From: CAYQZD01 sp964421875
GTDB taxonomy: Bacteria > Electryoneota > Tariuqbacteria > Tariuqbacterales > Tariuqbacteraceae
NCBI GenBank assembly: GCA_964421875.1
Contig: CAYQZD010000039.1
Coordinates: 1 to 32,053, forward strand
Length of the DNA: 32,053 nt
Direction: 5' to 3'
The notes under the pieces: generated by a model
Seen by the model: the letters and a program-made list of their open reading frames with translations, nothing else
Database searches by the model: none
Told to the model about the DNA's origin: nothing
Shown here: positions 8,186 to 15,602 of the stretch, piece after piece
Numbering within the stretch: position 1 is the first letter of the stretch
Layout: each line of letters begins with the position of its first letter
Made by a program: the position numbers and the translations under genes

Positions 8186-8635
8186 ATGGAAAATAAGGTA
8201 AACGAAATCCTTGAATTCGCTATCGCCCGTGAGGAGGAATCTTACCAATTCTACACCGGCCTCGCGGAAAAAATGGATAAGGAATATATGAAGAAAGTGT
8301 TCCAGAGTTTCGCCAAGGAAGAACTGGGACACAAAGCCAAACTTCTGGGTATCAAGGAAGGTAAAGAATTCAAGCCGACCGATAAGAAGATAATGGACCT
8401 GAAAATCGCCGACTATGTGGTGGATATCGACCCTGACCAGGAACTCGATTATCAGGGAGCCCTGATAGTGGCTATGAAGAAGGAGAAGGCTGCTTTCAAG
8501 CTTTACACGGATTTGGCTCAAGCCGCCGCCGATGAAAAGCTGATGAATACACTTCTGGGCTTAGCGCAGGAAGAAGCCAAGCACAAACTGCGCTTCGAAA
8601 TCGAATACGACAATATCATCCTGACCGAGAATTAG
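8186..8635 (+). CDS. Rubrerythrin-like diiron protein (no rubredoxin domain)
   Basis: A 149-residue ferritin-like protein with a complete diiron signature: helix 1 acidic cluster at E16-E18 (REEESYQFY), helix 2 E46/H49 (EELGHK), helix 3 E100 (KKEKAAFKLY) and helix 4 E130/H133 (EEAKHKLRFE). It lacks the C-terminal rubredoxin domain of classical rubrerythrins; a separate rubredoxin is encoded downstream at 9358. Family role: reduction of hydrogen peroxide in anaerobes, or iron-linked redox. A strong AAAGGAG lies ten bases before the ATG. The next ferritin-like gene starts 20 bp after its stop, so they form an operon. Confidence 0.88.
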   Translation: MENKVNEILEFAIAREEESYQFYTGLAEKMDKEYMKKVFQSFAKEELGHKAKLLGIKEGKEFKPTDKKIMDLKIADYVVDIDPDQELDYQGALIVAMKKEKAAFKLYTDLAQAAADEKLMNTLLGLAQEEAKHKLRFEIEYDNIILTEN

Positions 8636-8655
8636 GTAATTCCATAGGAATCCCA

Positions 8656-9153
8656 ATGCCTATTGAATTCAACGCCGATGAAATCTTCCTCCTCGCCCAA
8701 AGGATAGAACGCAATGGCGCAGAGTTTTACCGCAAAGCAGCGGAAATCATAAAACCGGGCTCGCCCGCAGAACAGCTTTTGCTCGGACTGGCGGCGATGG
8801 AAGATGAACACCTTGAAACCTTCATCGAAATGCGCCGCAGTATGTCTCAATCGGAGTGGCAGTCGGCTGTTTTCAGCGGAGACGATGAGGTCGCCGCCTA
8901 TATTCAGGCGATGGCCGACGGTTATGTATTCAATGTGGAGGAGAATCCTGCTGCGGAGTTGAAGGGCGGTGAAACCCTGGAGCGAATCCTGAAAATAGCG
9001 ATCCGCCTGGAGCAGGAATCGATTATGTTCTATCTCGGTCTGCGGGATATGGTTCCTGAAAAATTTGGCAGAGACCGGGTCGACGCTATCATCGGCGAGG
9101 AAAAGCGGCATATCATTACCCTCAGCCGCGAACTCGCCGCGCTAAGAGTATGA
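8656..9153 (+). CDS. Second rubrerythrin-like diiron protein
   Basis: A 165-residue ferritin-like protein with the same four ligand positions as its neighbour: E18 (RIERNGAEFY), E49/H52 (EDEH), E119 (RLEQESIMFY) and E149/H152 (EEKRH). The inter-pair linker is longer (about residues 60-107) and holds QSEWQSAVFSGDDEVAAYIQ, as in many two-subunit ferritin-family proteins annotated as rubrerythrin. No rubredoxin domain. Only a weak ribosome site precedes the ATG, so translational coupling to the gene 20 bp upstream is possible. It probably acts with the neighbouring gene and rubredoxin in peroxide detoxification; whether the two form a hetero-oligomer is unknown. Confidence 0.85.
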   Translation: MPIEFNADEIFLLAQRIERNGAEFYRKAAEIIKPGSPAEQLLLGLAAMEDEHLETFIEMRRSMSQSEWQSAVFSGDDEVAAYIQAMADGYVFNVEENPAAELKGGETLERILKIAIRLEQESIMFYLGLRDMVPEKFGRDRVDAIIGEEKRHIITLSRELAALRV

Positions 9154-9235
9154 AGTGTATGTAAAGCAGGATTTAAAATTCCTACATCGGATAAAAACAT
9201 TATTCGTAAGGCTATCGCTTAATGAGGTATTAAGC

Positions 9236-9310
9236 AGGATGGTTATTCCGGCGCAGCCGGAATCCCTCCTGAAAAGAAGGATTCTGGCTCGCTTCGCGGC
9301 CAGAATGACA
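9236..9310. repeat. Paired-hairpin repeat between ferritin-like gene and rubredoxin
   Basis: Hairpin one is ATTCCGGC (9245-9252), GCA, GCCGGAAT (9256-9263). Hairpin two is ATTCTGGC (9281-9288), ten-base loop, GCCAGAAT (9299-9306), then GACA. It has the same two-hairpin plan as 223-301, with the arms diverged but still pairing. Confidence 0.8.
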
Positions 9311-9357
9311 CTTGTTCTTCACTAAGTAATATATTACTATCATCCGTAGATAATCTA

Positions 9358-9516
9358 ATGAAAACGTATATTTGTCAGGTCTGCGGTTACCCATATGTGC
9401 CGGAAAAGGGCAGCCCCGTGCAAGGTGTACCACCCGGCACTCCTTTTGAAAAGCTTCCCGACGACTGGGTCTGCCCGGTATGCGGCGCCACTAAGGATAA
9501 TTTCAAGCCGGAATAG
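9358..9516 (+). CDS. Rubredoxin
   Basis: A complete 52-residue rubredoxin, easily missed because of its size. The iron site is CQVCGY (C6, C9) and CPVCGA (C39, C42), with the typical middle (PPGTPFEKLPDDWVCP) and a C-terminal TKDNFKPE. One-electron carrier; in anaerobes it passes electrons to rubrerythrins and superoxide reductases, which fits the two rubrerythrin-like genes just upstream. A palindromic repeat separates it from them, so it may be a separate transcript or depend on read-through. No obvious Shine-Dalgarno precedes the ATG. Confidence 0.95.
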   Translation: MKTYICQVCGYPYVPEKGSPVQGVPPGTPFEKLPDDWVCPVCGATKDNFKPE

Positions 9517-10181
9517 CGGTTGGGAAGAGCTGGATTAACGTCCAATATTATGCAGATGCAATAGTATGCGGCTGAGGCATCGGTTCGGTTGATGATGATG
9601 ATGAAGGCGAAGCGATTGAATTCACCGCCAGCTTAATTTTCTAAAGCCCCCTCACAGGTAATATGCGAAATATCTGAACAAATGTCAAGTTTTTCGGGGA
9701 GAAATTTTAAGTTTTTTATATGTCTTTTATTATCAGTATGTTACTGATGATGTTTTTAGTGTTTTTTGTTTATTTGGAGTGAATATTCACAACGGATTAC
9801 AGGGATTACACGAATTATCCGGCGGGTGCGGGGGGGCCGGCGGGCACTCATTAAGTGTCAAGTAACAAGTAACAAGTCCACGTTGAAGAGCCCCGCTCTG
9901 GATTCCCGCTTTCGCGGGAATGACAGGTATTGATATGTATTCCCACGCGGGGGCGTGGGAACGAGGGAAGATGTCAGGTCTCCGCTTCGCTAAAGGCATA
10001 ACATAACGTAAAGATTGCTTCGTCCGCCGGCTGGCGGACTCGCAATGACAGATGATGGTGGGTTAAAACCCACGCTACGGTTTAATGATTACGGTTATAT
10101 GCCGCAGAGTGCGGGGACTCTGCGACACTTGAGTAAATTGGTGGGTTGAAACCCACCCTACTACTATAAATATAAAATGTT
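9517..10181. other. 665-bp repeat-filled spacer upstream of nuoA
   Basis: No intact gene. A GAT-repeat stretch near 9590 could encode a short acidic peptide (GSVDDDDEGEAIEF) but stops lie close on both sides. A tandem AAGTAAC motif sits around 9856-9877. From 9900 the spacer is almost wholly palindromes (listed separately). TATAAA at 10171-10176 lies five bases before the nuoA ATG, too close for a normal leader. Confidence 0.6.
9896..10161. repeat. Cluster of six different palindromes before nuoA
   Basis: In order: ATTCCCGC/GCGGGAAT (9902-9921, then GACA); TCCCACGC/GCGTGGGA (9941-9960); GTCCGCC/GGCGGAC (10022-10039); GTGGGTT/AACCCAC (10058-10073); CGCAGAGT/ACTCTGCG with loop GCGGGG (10103-10124); and GGTGGGTT/AACCCACC (10140-10157), followed by CTAC. 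All stems are perfect. Several recur elsewhere in the window. Confidence 0.85.
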
Positions 10182-10538
10182 ATGAATCCATTTTTATCGG
10201 TTCTTGTGCTGCTCATCGTTGCGGGTGGTATTACGGCGATGATGTACGCCTTTTCGGTTTTTTTCGGTCCTAAAAACACCTCCAATCCCGTTAAAAGAAT
10301 GCCCTTCGAATGCGGGAGCGAACCCATCGGGCAGGCTCAGATTCAGTTTCCGGTGAAATTCTACCTGATGGCAGTAATTTTCGTCATTTTCGATATTGAA
10401 GTGGTATTCCTGTATCCCTGGGCGGTGCTGTTCCGATCCCTGGGGTGGTTTGGAGTTATCGAAATGGGAATATTTATCCTGATACTCACCGTGGGATTGG
10501 TATATATTTGGAAGAAAGGAGCCCTGGAATGGCGTTAG
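10182..10538 (+). CDS. nuoA: NADH-quinone oxidoreductase subunit A
   Basis: A 118-residue membrane subunit of complex I with three membrane helices (about 4-26, 59-82, 88-110). The family signature is present: PFECGSEPIG followed by FPVKFYLMAVIFVIFDIEVVF, which includes the loop near the quinone channel and the conserved FDIE. The ATG is favoured by length, although no Shine-Dalgarno is visible and the upstream DNA is a palindromic repeat. Its last ten bases overlap nuoB, so the two are translationally coupled. First gene of the nuo cluster. Confidence 0.95.
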   Translation: MNPFLSVLVLLIVAGGITAMMYAFSVFFGPKNTSNPVKRMPFECGSEPIGQAQIQFPVKFYLMAVIFVIFDIEVVFLYPWAVLFRSLGWFGVIEMGIFILILTVGLVYIWKKGALEWR

Positions 10539-10999
10539 AACGAATTCCTTCAGTCGCTTTCCCCACCAAACTCCACGCCGCCATCGGCTGGGCTCGAAAA
10601 TTCTCCCTCTTCGTCTATCCCTTCGTAACCGCTTGCTGCGGGATGGAATATATGTCTGTGGCCAGCGCCAATTACGATTTGGACCGTTTCGGGGCGGCTT
10701 TGCCTCGTTTCAGCCCGCGTCAGGCTGATTTGCTGCTGATAGTGGGTACGGTTAATCAGAAAATAGCGCCGGTGCTGCGGATGATTTACGAGCAGATGTG
10801 CGAACCTAAATGGGTGATAGCTTTCGGCGCCTGCGCTTCCTGCGGAGGGCCTTACGATAATTACGCCGTGGTTCAAGGCTCCGACCTCGCTATTCCAGTG
10901 GATGTTTATATCCCCGGATGCCCGCCCCGCCCGGAAGCGGTTTTGGACGGGATAATGAAACTGCAGGCTAAGATACAGGGGCAGGAACATAGGTATTGA
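10529..10999 (+). CDS. nuoB: NADH-quinone oxidoreductase subunit B
   Basis: A 156-residue peripheral subunit carrying iron-sulfur cluster N2, the last electron donor to quinone. Ligands C36, C37 (TACCG), C102 (GACASCGG) and C131 (PGCPPRPE) have exactly the Escherichia coli spacing (66 and 29 residues between C37-equivalents). The start is ATG 10529, not an upstream in-frame ATG within nuoA: AAAGGAG at 10515-10521 sits seven bases before it, and the protein then begins at the normal place. It overlaps nuoA by ten bases. After its stop the operon is interrupted by a methyltransferase gene instead of continuing with nuoC. Confidence 0.95.
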   Translation: MALERIPSVAFPTKLHAAIGWARKFSLFVYPFVTACCGMEYMSVASANYDLDRFGAALPRFSPRQADLLLIVGTVNQKIAPVLRMIYEQMCEPKWVIAFGACASCGGPYDNYAVVQGSDLAIPVDVYIPGCPPRPEAVLDGIMKLQAKIQGQEHRY

Positions 11000-11028
11000 T
11001 AGTGGAATGAAAAACGGCAGAGGATAAG

Positions 11029-12558
11029 TTGCGGAATAGACTTTATTACGGCGATAATTTAGAGATTTTAAAGAATTATATTTCCGATGCTTCCGTTGAT
11101 TTAATATATTTAGACCCGCCTTTCAATTCGAAGGCGGACTATAATTTGCTCTATAAAGAACCTACGGGAACGCTATCACAAGCGCAGATTACCGCTTTTG
11201 AAGATACATGGCGTTGGACTGAAGAGGCGGAGAAAACCTATAAACAGGTTGTAGAGGAAGCGCCTTCCGATGTGGTGGAATTAATGCTTTCTTTTCGCCG
11301 TTTTTTGAAGCACAGCGATGTTATGGCGTATTTGACAATGATGTGTATTAGATTGATTGAATTGAAACGCGTTTTAAAAAACACCGGTTCAATCTATCTG
11401 CATTGCGACCCTTCCGCCAGCCACTATCTTAAAATACTGATGGATGCGATTTACGGGAAAAGAAATTATCTTAATGAGGTAACCTGGTGTTATAAATCCC
11501 GTCCGTTATCCAAGCGATATTTTTGTAAGAAGCATGACACGATATTTCTTTATAGTAAAAGCGATAAATATTTTTTCGATTGGAAGGCTAACATTCAGCC
11601 TTTATCGCCTGTAACTGTCAAGAAATATAAATACAAGGACGATATCGGCCATTATAGGTTGGTGGGAAGAGGTATCAAGGGAAGTCCTATTCAGTCGGCG
11701 AAAGATGTTGATCCTGAATGGGAGATTAAACACCCTGAATTAGTTGTTCGCGATTACCTTAAAGAAGGATATCCCTTAGAAGACTATTGGCATATTGATA
11801 TAATCAACCAGTCCGCTAAAGAACGGCTGGGTTATCCAACGCAAAAACCGGAGAAATTATTAGAGAGGATAATCAAAGCGTCTTCCTCTGAAGGTAGTGT
11901 CATATTAGATCCATTCTGCGGCTGCGGGACTTCGATAGCAGTGGCGCAGCGTCTGAACAGGCAGTGGGTTGGGATAGACATAACGCATCTGGCGATAAAT
12001 CTAATCAAGCTCCGTTTGAAAAGGATGTTTGAGATAGAGCCGGATAAAAGCTATGATGTAATCGGAGAACCTAAAGATATTGCCGGCGCTAATGAACTTG
12101 CTCTTCAAGACCGATTCCAATTTCAATATTGGGCTCTATCCTTGATAGACGCCCGTCCCTATGGAGATAAAAAGAAAGGACCGGATACCGGTATTGATGG
12201 TTATATTTATTTCTGGGACAGCAGAGATGAAATCAGAAAGGTAATTGTTCAGGTTAAAAGCGGTAAAGTAGGTGTCAAAGAAATCAGGGAATTGAATTCC
12301 GTAGTTGAAAGAGAAGAAGCGGCGGTGGGTGTTTTCCTCACTTTAAAAGAGCCCACTCGCCCTATGGTTTCCGAAGCTGCGGGATTTGGATTTCACAGGT
12401 CTGAGGTTCTTAGAAAAGACTATTCCAAAATACAAATACTAACAGTTGAAGATGCAATTGCGGGAAAAAAACCAAATTTACCGAGTGAATTCTTAATTTC
12501 CCCTTTTAAAAACGCCGGATTCAAATCGTCCTCAAAACAAAATAAGATATTTGACTGA
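11029..12558 (+). CDS. Beta-class DNA methyltransferase fused to Mrr-like nuclease domain
   Basis: A 509-residue protein. The N-terminal two thirds is an adenine-N6 or cytosine-N4 methyltransferase of the beta order: catalytic DPPF (29-32) comes before the SAM-binding motif (DPFCGCGTS, 294-302), with GYPTQKPEKLLERII between. After about residue 355 comes a PD-(D/E)XK-like domain: D390 (TGIDGYIYF) and QVKSGK (408-413), the QxK variant seen in Mrr-type nucleases. One polypeptide might therefore modify and cut DNA. The TTG start at 11029 is supported by AGAGGA five bases upstream; an ATG at 11008 meets a stop after six codons. It lies between nuoB and nuoC and is visibly AT-richer than both, so it was probably acquired. 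Recognition site unknown; a self-contained restriction system or an epigenetic enzyme are both possible. Confidence 0.85.
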   Translation: MRNRLYYGDNLEILKNYISDASVDLIYLDPPFNSKADYNLLYKEPTGTLSQAQITAFEDTWRWTEEAEKTYKQVVEEAPSDVVELMLSFRRFLKHSDVMAYLTMMCIRLIELKRVLKNTGSIYLHCDPSASHYLKILMDAIYGKRNYLNEVTWCYKSRPLSKRYFCKKHDTIFLYSKSDKYFFDWKANIQPLSPVTVKKYKYKDDIGHYRLVGRGIKGSPIQSAKDVDPEWEIKHPELVVRDYLKEGYPLEDYWHIDIINQSAKERLGYPTQKPEKLLERIIKASSSEGSVILDPFCGCGTSIAVAQRLNRQWVGIDITHLAINLIKLRLKRMFEIEPDKSYDVIGEPKDIAGANELALQDRFQFQYWALSLIDARPYGDKKKGPDTGIDGYIYFWDSRDEIRKVIVQVKSGKVGVKEIRELNSVVEREEAAVGVFLTLKEPTRPMVSEAAGFGFHRSEVLRKDYSKIQILTVEDAIAGKKPNLPSEFLISPFKNAGFKSSSKQNKIFD

Positions 12559-12578
12559 TTCAAAATATTTATAGTTAT

Positions 12579-13226
12579 ATGTCTGATAAACCAAAACACC
12601 CCTCCAAAGCCGCCTACATTGAGGGCGACCTTCAGGAAAAAATCGACTGGACTCAGGTCCCCGACCCGGTGGAGGACGGTCCCGAAGATAAGGTGGTTGA
12701 ATTCATCCAAAGCGAATTCCCCCAGTATCTGATTTCGCATCACCGCTTCCGCGGCGACCGCACGGTGGTCATCAAGCGTGAAGGCTTGCTGGAAATTGTG
12801 AAACGCTTGAAGGAAGACCCGGAATTCCAATTCAACTTCCTGACCGACCTCACCGCCGCCGACTATCCGGGGAAAGACCGGCCCCGCTTCGAAGTGGTCT
12901 ATCACCTCTTCAGCTTCGAAAAGAGGCTGCGCTTCCGCCTCAAAGTCCCGCTGGAGGAATCGGACGCGCGAATTGATAGCCTTTGCTCCCTTTACGAAGC
13001 CGCCAATTGGTACGAGCGCGAAGTGTCCGAGTTTTTCGGCATTACTTTCAAGGGCCATCCCGACCCCCGGAAACTGTTTCTATATGATGAATTTAAGGGC
13101 TATCCCTTACGAAAGGATTATCCGTACAACAAGCGCCAGCCCCTGATTGAATACCGCGACATCGGTATGGAACGCCACCATTATCCCGGGATGCGCGGTT
13201 CCGGCACCGATATCGAGCCGGAATGA
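12579..13226 (+). CDS. nuoC: NADH-quinone oxidoreductase subunit C
   Basis: A 215-residue 30-kDa-type subunit of the complex I Q-module. The family signature is ERE VSEFFGI with FKGHPDPRKLFLYDEFKGYPLRKDYP near residues 145-190. The central part (FNFLTDLTAADYP, FEVVYHLFS) also matches. It is separate from nuoD, not fused as in E. coli. It starts 20 bp after the methyltransferase stop with no clear ribosome site, so its expression probably depends on read-through of the inserted gene or an unseen internal promoter. Confidence 0.94.
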   Translation: MSDKPKHPSKAAYIEGDLQEKIDWTQVPDPVEDGPEDKVVEFIQSEFPQYLISHHRFRGDRTVVIKREGLLEIVKRLKEDPEFQFNFLTDLTAADYPGKDRPRFEVVYHLFSFEKRLRFRLKVPLEESDARIDSLCSLYEAANWYEREVSEFFGITFKGHPDPRKLFLYDEFKGYPLRKDYPYNKRQPLIEYRDIGMERHHYPGMRGSGTDIEPE

Positions 13227-13276
13227 TTGGTTTCATTCTAACACTGTTGATGAAATGAGGGGGGTAATGAGGGGGG

Positions 13277-13316
13277 ACTTGTACACTTGCTCACTTGTAC
13301 ACTTTTACACTTTTTT
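13277..13316. repeat. Degenerate 8-bp tandem array before nuoD
   Basis: Five consecutive 8-mers: ACTTGTAC, ACTTGCTC, ACTTGTAC, ACTTTTAC, ACTTTTTT. It lies wholly in the nuoC-nuoD spacer, after a doubled ATGAGGGGGG motif at about 13254-13276. Confidence 0.8.
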
Positions 13317-13357
13317 CTGACTAAAATAAATCCCAATCCGGGAAATCAAAATAGCTT

Positions 13358-14596
13358 ATGTCCGAAATCAAAGAGAAAATCACTGACCCCCGCGTGGACT
13401 TCAGCCAATCGGTGGACGACCTCGGCTGGGGGGAAATGTGGATTAATTTGGGACCTTCCCATCCCGCTACCCACGGCATTATCCGCTTTTTAGTGAAATC
13501 CAGCGGTGAAAGAATCCTGCAGAGCGACACGCAGGTGGGATACCTGCATCGCGGCTTTGAGAAGATGTGTGAAACTCACACCTACAATCAAGCCTTGATT
13601 TACACCGACCGCCTGAACTATGTCTCGCCTATCATCAACAATGTGGGACTGGCTTTAGCGTTCGAAAAGCTGCTGGGCGTGGAGGTTCCCCCGCGCGGTC
13701 AGTATATCCGTACTATCGCCTGTGAACTCAGCCGCGTCGCCGACCATATCACCTACCTTGCCGCTGTGGGGCTGGAATTAGGCGCGATGACCGTGATGCT
13801 GTATTGTATGAAGGGCAGGGAGTATTTGTATGAACTCATCGAAGAAATCTGCGGCGCCAGAGTCACCACCAACGCCACCCGCGTCGGCGGGCAGCCCCGC
13901 GATTTGCCGCACAATTTCGCGGAAATGTGCGAACCTCGATTTAAAAAAGTGCGGGGCGTGATTAAGGAAATCGATAAACTGCTGACCAAGAACCGGATTT
14001 TCTACGACCGGATGCGTAATGTGGGGATGATGCCTGCGGAGGAGGCGATAAACCGCAGTTGGACGGGACCCTGCCTCAGGGCTTCGGGAGTGTCCTATGA
14101 CGTCCGGCGCGATACTCCCTACCTGGTGTACGACGAGATCGAATTCGAAATCCCTATTGGCGCCATCGGCGATTGTATGGACCGGTATTTGGTGCGGATG
14201 GAGGAGATGGAGCAGTCGCTACGTATCTGCGAACGCGCGCTGAAGCAGATTCCCGAAGGTTCTTACAGGATTGACGACCCGCGCGTCGCCCTACCGGATA
14301 AATTTAAGGTTTACAACAGCATCGAAGGTTTGATAAACCATTTCAAGCTGATTATGCACGGCCACGGTATCCGACCCCCGGTGGGCGAGATCTATCAGGC
14401 GGTGGAAGGCGGCAACGGCGAGGTCGGCTTTTATGTGGTTTCGGATGGGGAGGATAAACCCTACCGGGTGCGCTGCCGGCCGCCCTGTCTGCCGCTGACC
14501 GCATCGATGGATTATATGATGAAAGACTCATTTATCGCCGACATCGTCCCCATCTTCGACTCGATTAATATGATTGGCGGGGAGCTGGATAGGTAA
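13358..14596 (+). CDS. nuoD: NADH-quinone oxidoreductase subunit D
   Basis: A 412-residue 49-kDa-type subunit, related to [NiFe]-hydrogenase large subunits, forming the quinone pocket with NuoB. Signatures: NLGPSHPATHGIIRF (near 30-45), with the quinone-contacting His of the SHPATHG loop; GYLHRGFEK; CELSRVADHI; and the C-terminal DIVPIFDSINMIGGELDR typical of the family end. No strong Shine-Dalgarno precedes ATG 13358, but the start matches the family length. A 131-bp repeat-bearing spacer separates it from nuoC, and its stop is followed at once by the heptamer array of the inserted four-helix-bundle gene. Confidence 0.95.
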   Translation: MSEIKEKITDPRVDFSQSVDDLGWGEMWINLGPSHPATHGIIRFLVKSSGERILQSDTQVGYLHRGFEKMCETHTYNQALIYTDRLNYVSPIINNVGLALAFEKLLGVEVPPRGQYIRTIACELSRVADHITYLAAVGLELGAMTVMLYCMKGREYLYELIEEICGARVTTNATRVGGQPRDLPHNFAEMCEPRFKKVRGVIKEIDKLLTKNRIFYDRMRNVGMMPAEEAINRSWTGPCLRASGVSYDVRRDTPYLVYDEIEFEIPIGAIGDCMDRYLVRMEEMEQSLRICERALKQIPEGSYRIDDPRVALPDKFKVYNSIEGLINHFKLIMHGHGIRPPVGEIYQAVEGGNGEVGFYVVSDGEDKPYRVRCRPPCLPLTASMDYMMKDSFIADIVPIFDSINMIGGELDR

Positions 14597-14600
14597 TTAT

Positions 14601-14660
14601 GAATACTGAATACTGAATACTGAATACTGAATACTGAATACTGAATACTGAATACTGAAT
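14601..14660. repeat. Heptamer tandem array GAATACT, left arm
   Basis: Eight perfect copies of GAATACT (14601-14656) plus GAAT. It begins four bases after the nuoD stop and ends one base before the ATG of the four-helix-bundle gene. The same heptamer occurs inverted at 15062-15082 on the other side of that gene. Confidence 0.97.
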
Positions 14661-14661
14661 T

Positions 14662-15033
14662 ATGAAGAAAGAGAAAGACAAGCTGGATGATTTGAAAGGT
14701 CGGACAAAGGATTTCGCACTGAGGATTATTAGACTATACAGCAGTCTGCCTCGGACTACCGAGTCAAACGTAATTGGAAAGCAGATACTCAGGTCAGGAA
14801 CATCGGTTGGAGCGCATTTTCGTGAAGGTTGCCGCGCAAAATCCGACGCTGACTTAATTAATAAACTCCAAAGCAGATTACAAGAACTTGAAGAGACTCA
14901 ATATTGGATGGAACTTCTCATAGAGACAGGTATAATTGAAAAAGAAAGACTGGTCGATTTATATAAAGAGAGCGATGAATTGATTTCTATTTTTGTTTCT
15001 ATTGTATTAAAGTTGAAATCGCGATTGAAGTAG
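14662..15033 (+). CDS. Four-helix-bundle protein (23S rRNA intervening-sequence / S23 family)
   Basis: A 123-residue all-helical protein of the family first seen in 23S rRNA intervening sequences and related to the Avd accessory protein of diversity-generating retroelements. The signature is GKQILRSGTSVGAHFREGCRA (about 39-59), then a helix with LQELEETQYWMELLI. The molecular role of stand-alone members is unknown; a basic surface and nucleic-acid binding are usually proposed. It sits between nuoD and nuoE, outside any rRNA, bracketed by inverted copies of one heptamer, and is AT-richer than the nuo genes. I infer a mobile or once-mobile cassette. The ATG directly abuts the left array, with no conventional ribosome site. 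Confidence 0.88.
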   Translation: MKKEKDKLDDLKGRTKDFALRIIRLYSSLPRTTESNVIGKQILRSGTSVGAHFREGCRAKSDADLINKLQSRLQELEETQYWMELLIETGIIEKERLVDLYKESDELISIFVSIVLKLKSRLK

Positions 15034-15061
15034 ATATGATTGAATCGCATTTTATTTTTAA

Positions 15062-15082
15062 TATTCAGAATTCAGTATTCAG
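15062..15082. repeat. Inverted heptamer array, right arm
   Basis: Three tandem heptamers TATTCAG, AATTCAG, TATTCAG. These are the reverse complement, in rotation, of the GAATACT unit at 14601-14660. Together the arms bracket the four-helix-bundle gene as an imperfect terminal inverted repeat. Confidence 0.9.
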
Positions 15083-15101
15083 CATTATATAGGTATATAT
15101 C

Positions 15102-15602
15102 TTGCCCAAGGATTTTTCAAACGCTGTTAAGACCCAAGCTCAAGCCCTGCTAAAATGTTATCCCGAACCCCGCGCCGCGCTTCTGCCGATGCTACACCTA
15201 GCGGAAAAGGATTTCGGACTGGTGGACGCCGAGGTTGAACGGATGGTGGCGCATCTGTGCGGTGTGACCCGGACCAAGGTGCACGAGGTCTGGAGCTTCT
15301 ACCATATGTACGCCCGCCAGCCCCGCGGTAAATACCACATCCGCGTCTGCCACAATATCTCCTGCAGCCTGCTGGGCGCGGAGCATATTATCGAATACAT
15401 CCAGAAACAGCTTGGTTTGGAGGGCGAAGGCACCACCGAAGACGGCGTCTTCAGCCTGGAACGGGTGGAATGCCTAGGAGCCTGCGGGGGAGCGCCTTCA
15501 TTGTTGATTAACGAGGAACTGTACGAAAACGTGACCGAGGAGAAACTGGAGAAGATCATCCGCGACCTCCGAGCCGGTTCCAAGAAGGGAGGGAAGGCCT
15601 AA
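15102..15602 (+). CDS. nuoE: NADH-quinone oxidoreductase subunit E
   Basis: A 166-residue 24-kDa-type subunit of the NADH-dehydrogenase module carrying the [2Fe-2S] cluster N1a. Ligands are C83, C88 (RVCHNISC) and C124, C128 (ECLGAC). The thioredoxin-like fold begins near residue 75 after a helical N-domain. The best start is TTG 15102, because the next in-frame ATG would remove the N-terminal helical domain; only a poor AGG precedes it. Its stop overlaps the nuoF start (TAATG), so E and F are tightly coupled. Confidence 0.93.
   Translation: MPKDFSNAVKTQAQALLKCYPEPRAALLPMLHLAEKDFGLVDAEVERMVAHLCGVTRTKVHEVWSFYHMYARQPRGKYHIRVCHNISCSLLGAEHIIEYIQKQLGLEGEGTTEDGVFSLERVECLGACGGAPSLLINEELYENVTEEKLEKIIRDLRAGSKKGGKA

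Noticed and set aside
9586..9645. Short acidic open frame with GAT repeats
   Set aside because: Stops on both sides, no ribosome site and no family resemblance; at most a fragment.
10445..10528. An 84-base upstream extension of nuoB within nuoA
   Set aside because: The AAAGGAG at 10515 and the family N-terminus both place the start at 10529; the extension is nuoA read in another frame.
14601..14660. CRISPR-like array
   Set aside because: The units are 7 bp and directly contiguous with no spacers; no cas genes are in the window.
14662..15033. Avd protein of a diversity-generating retroelement
   Set aside because: The fold family is shared, but no reverse transcriptase or template/variable repeat pair is seen nearby.
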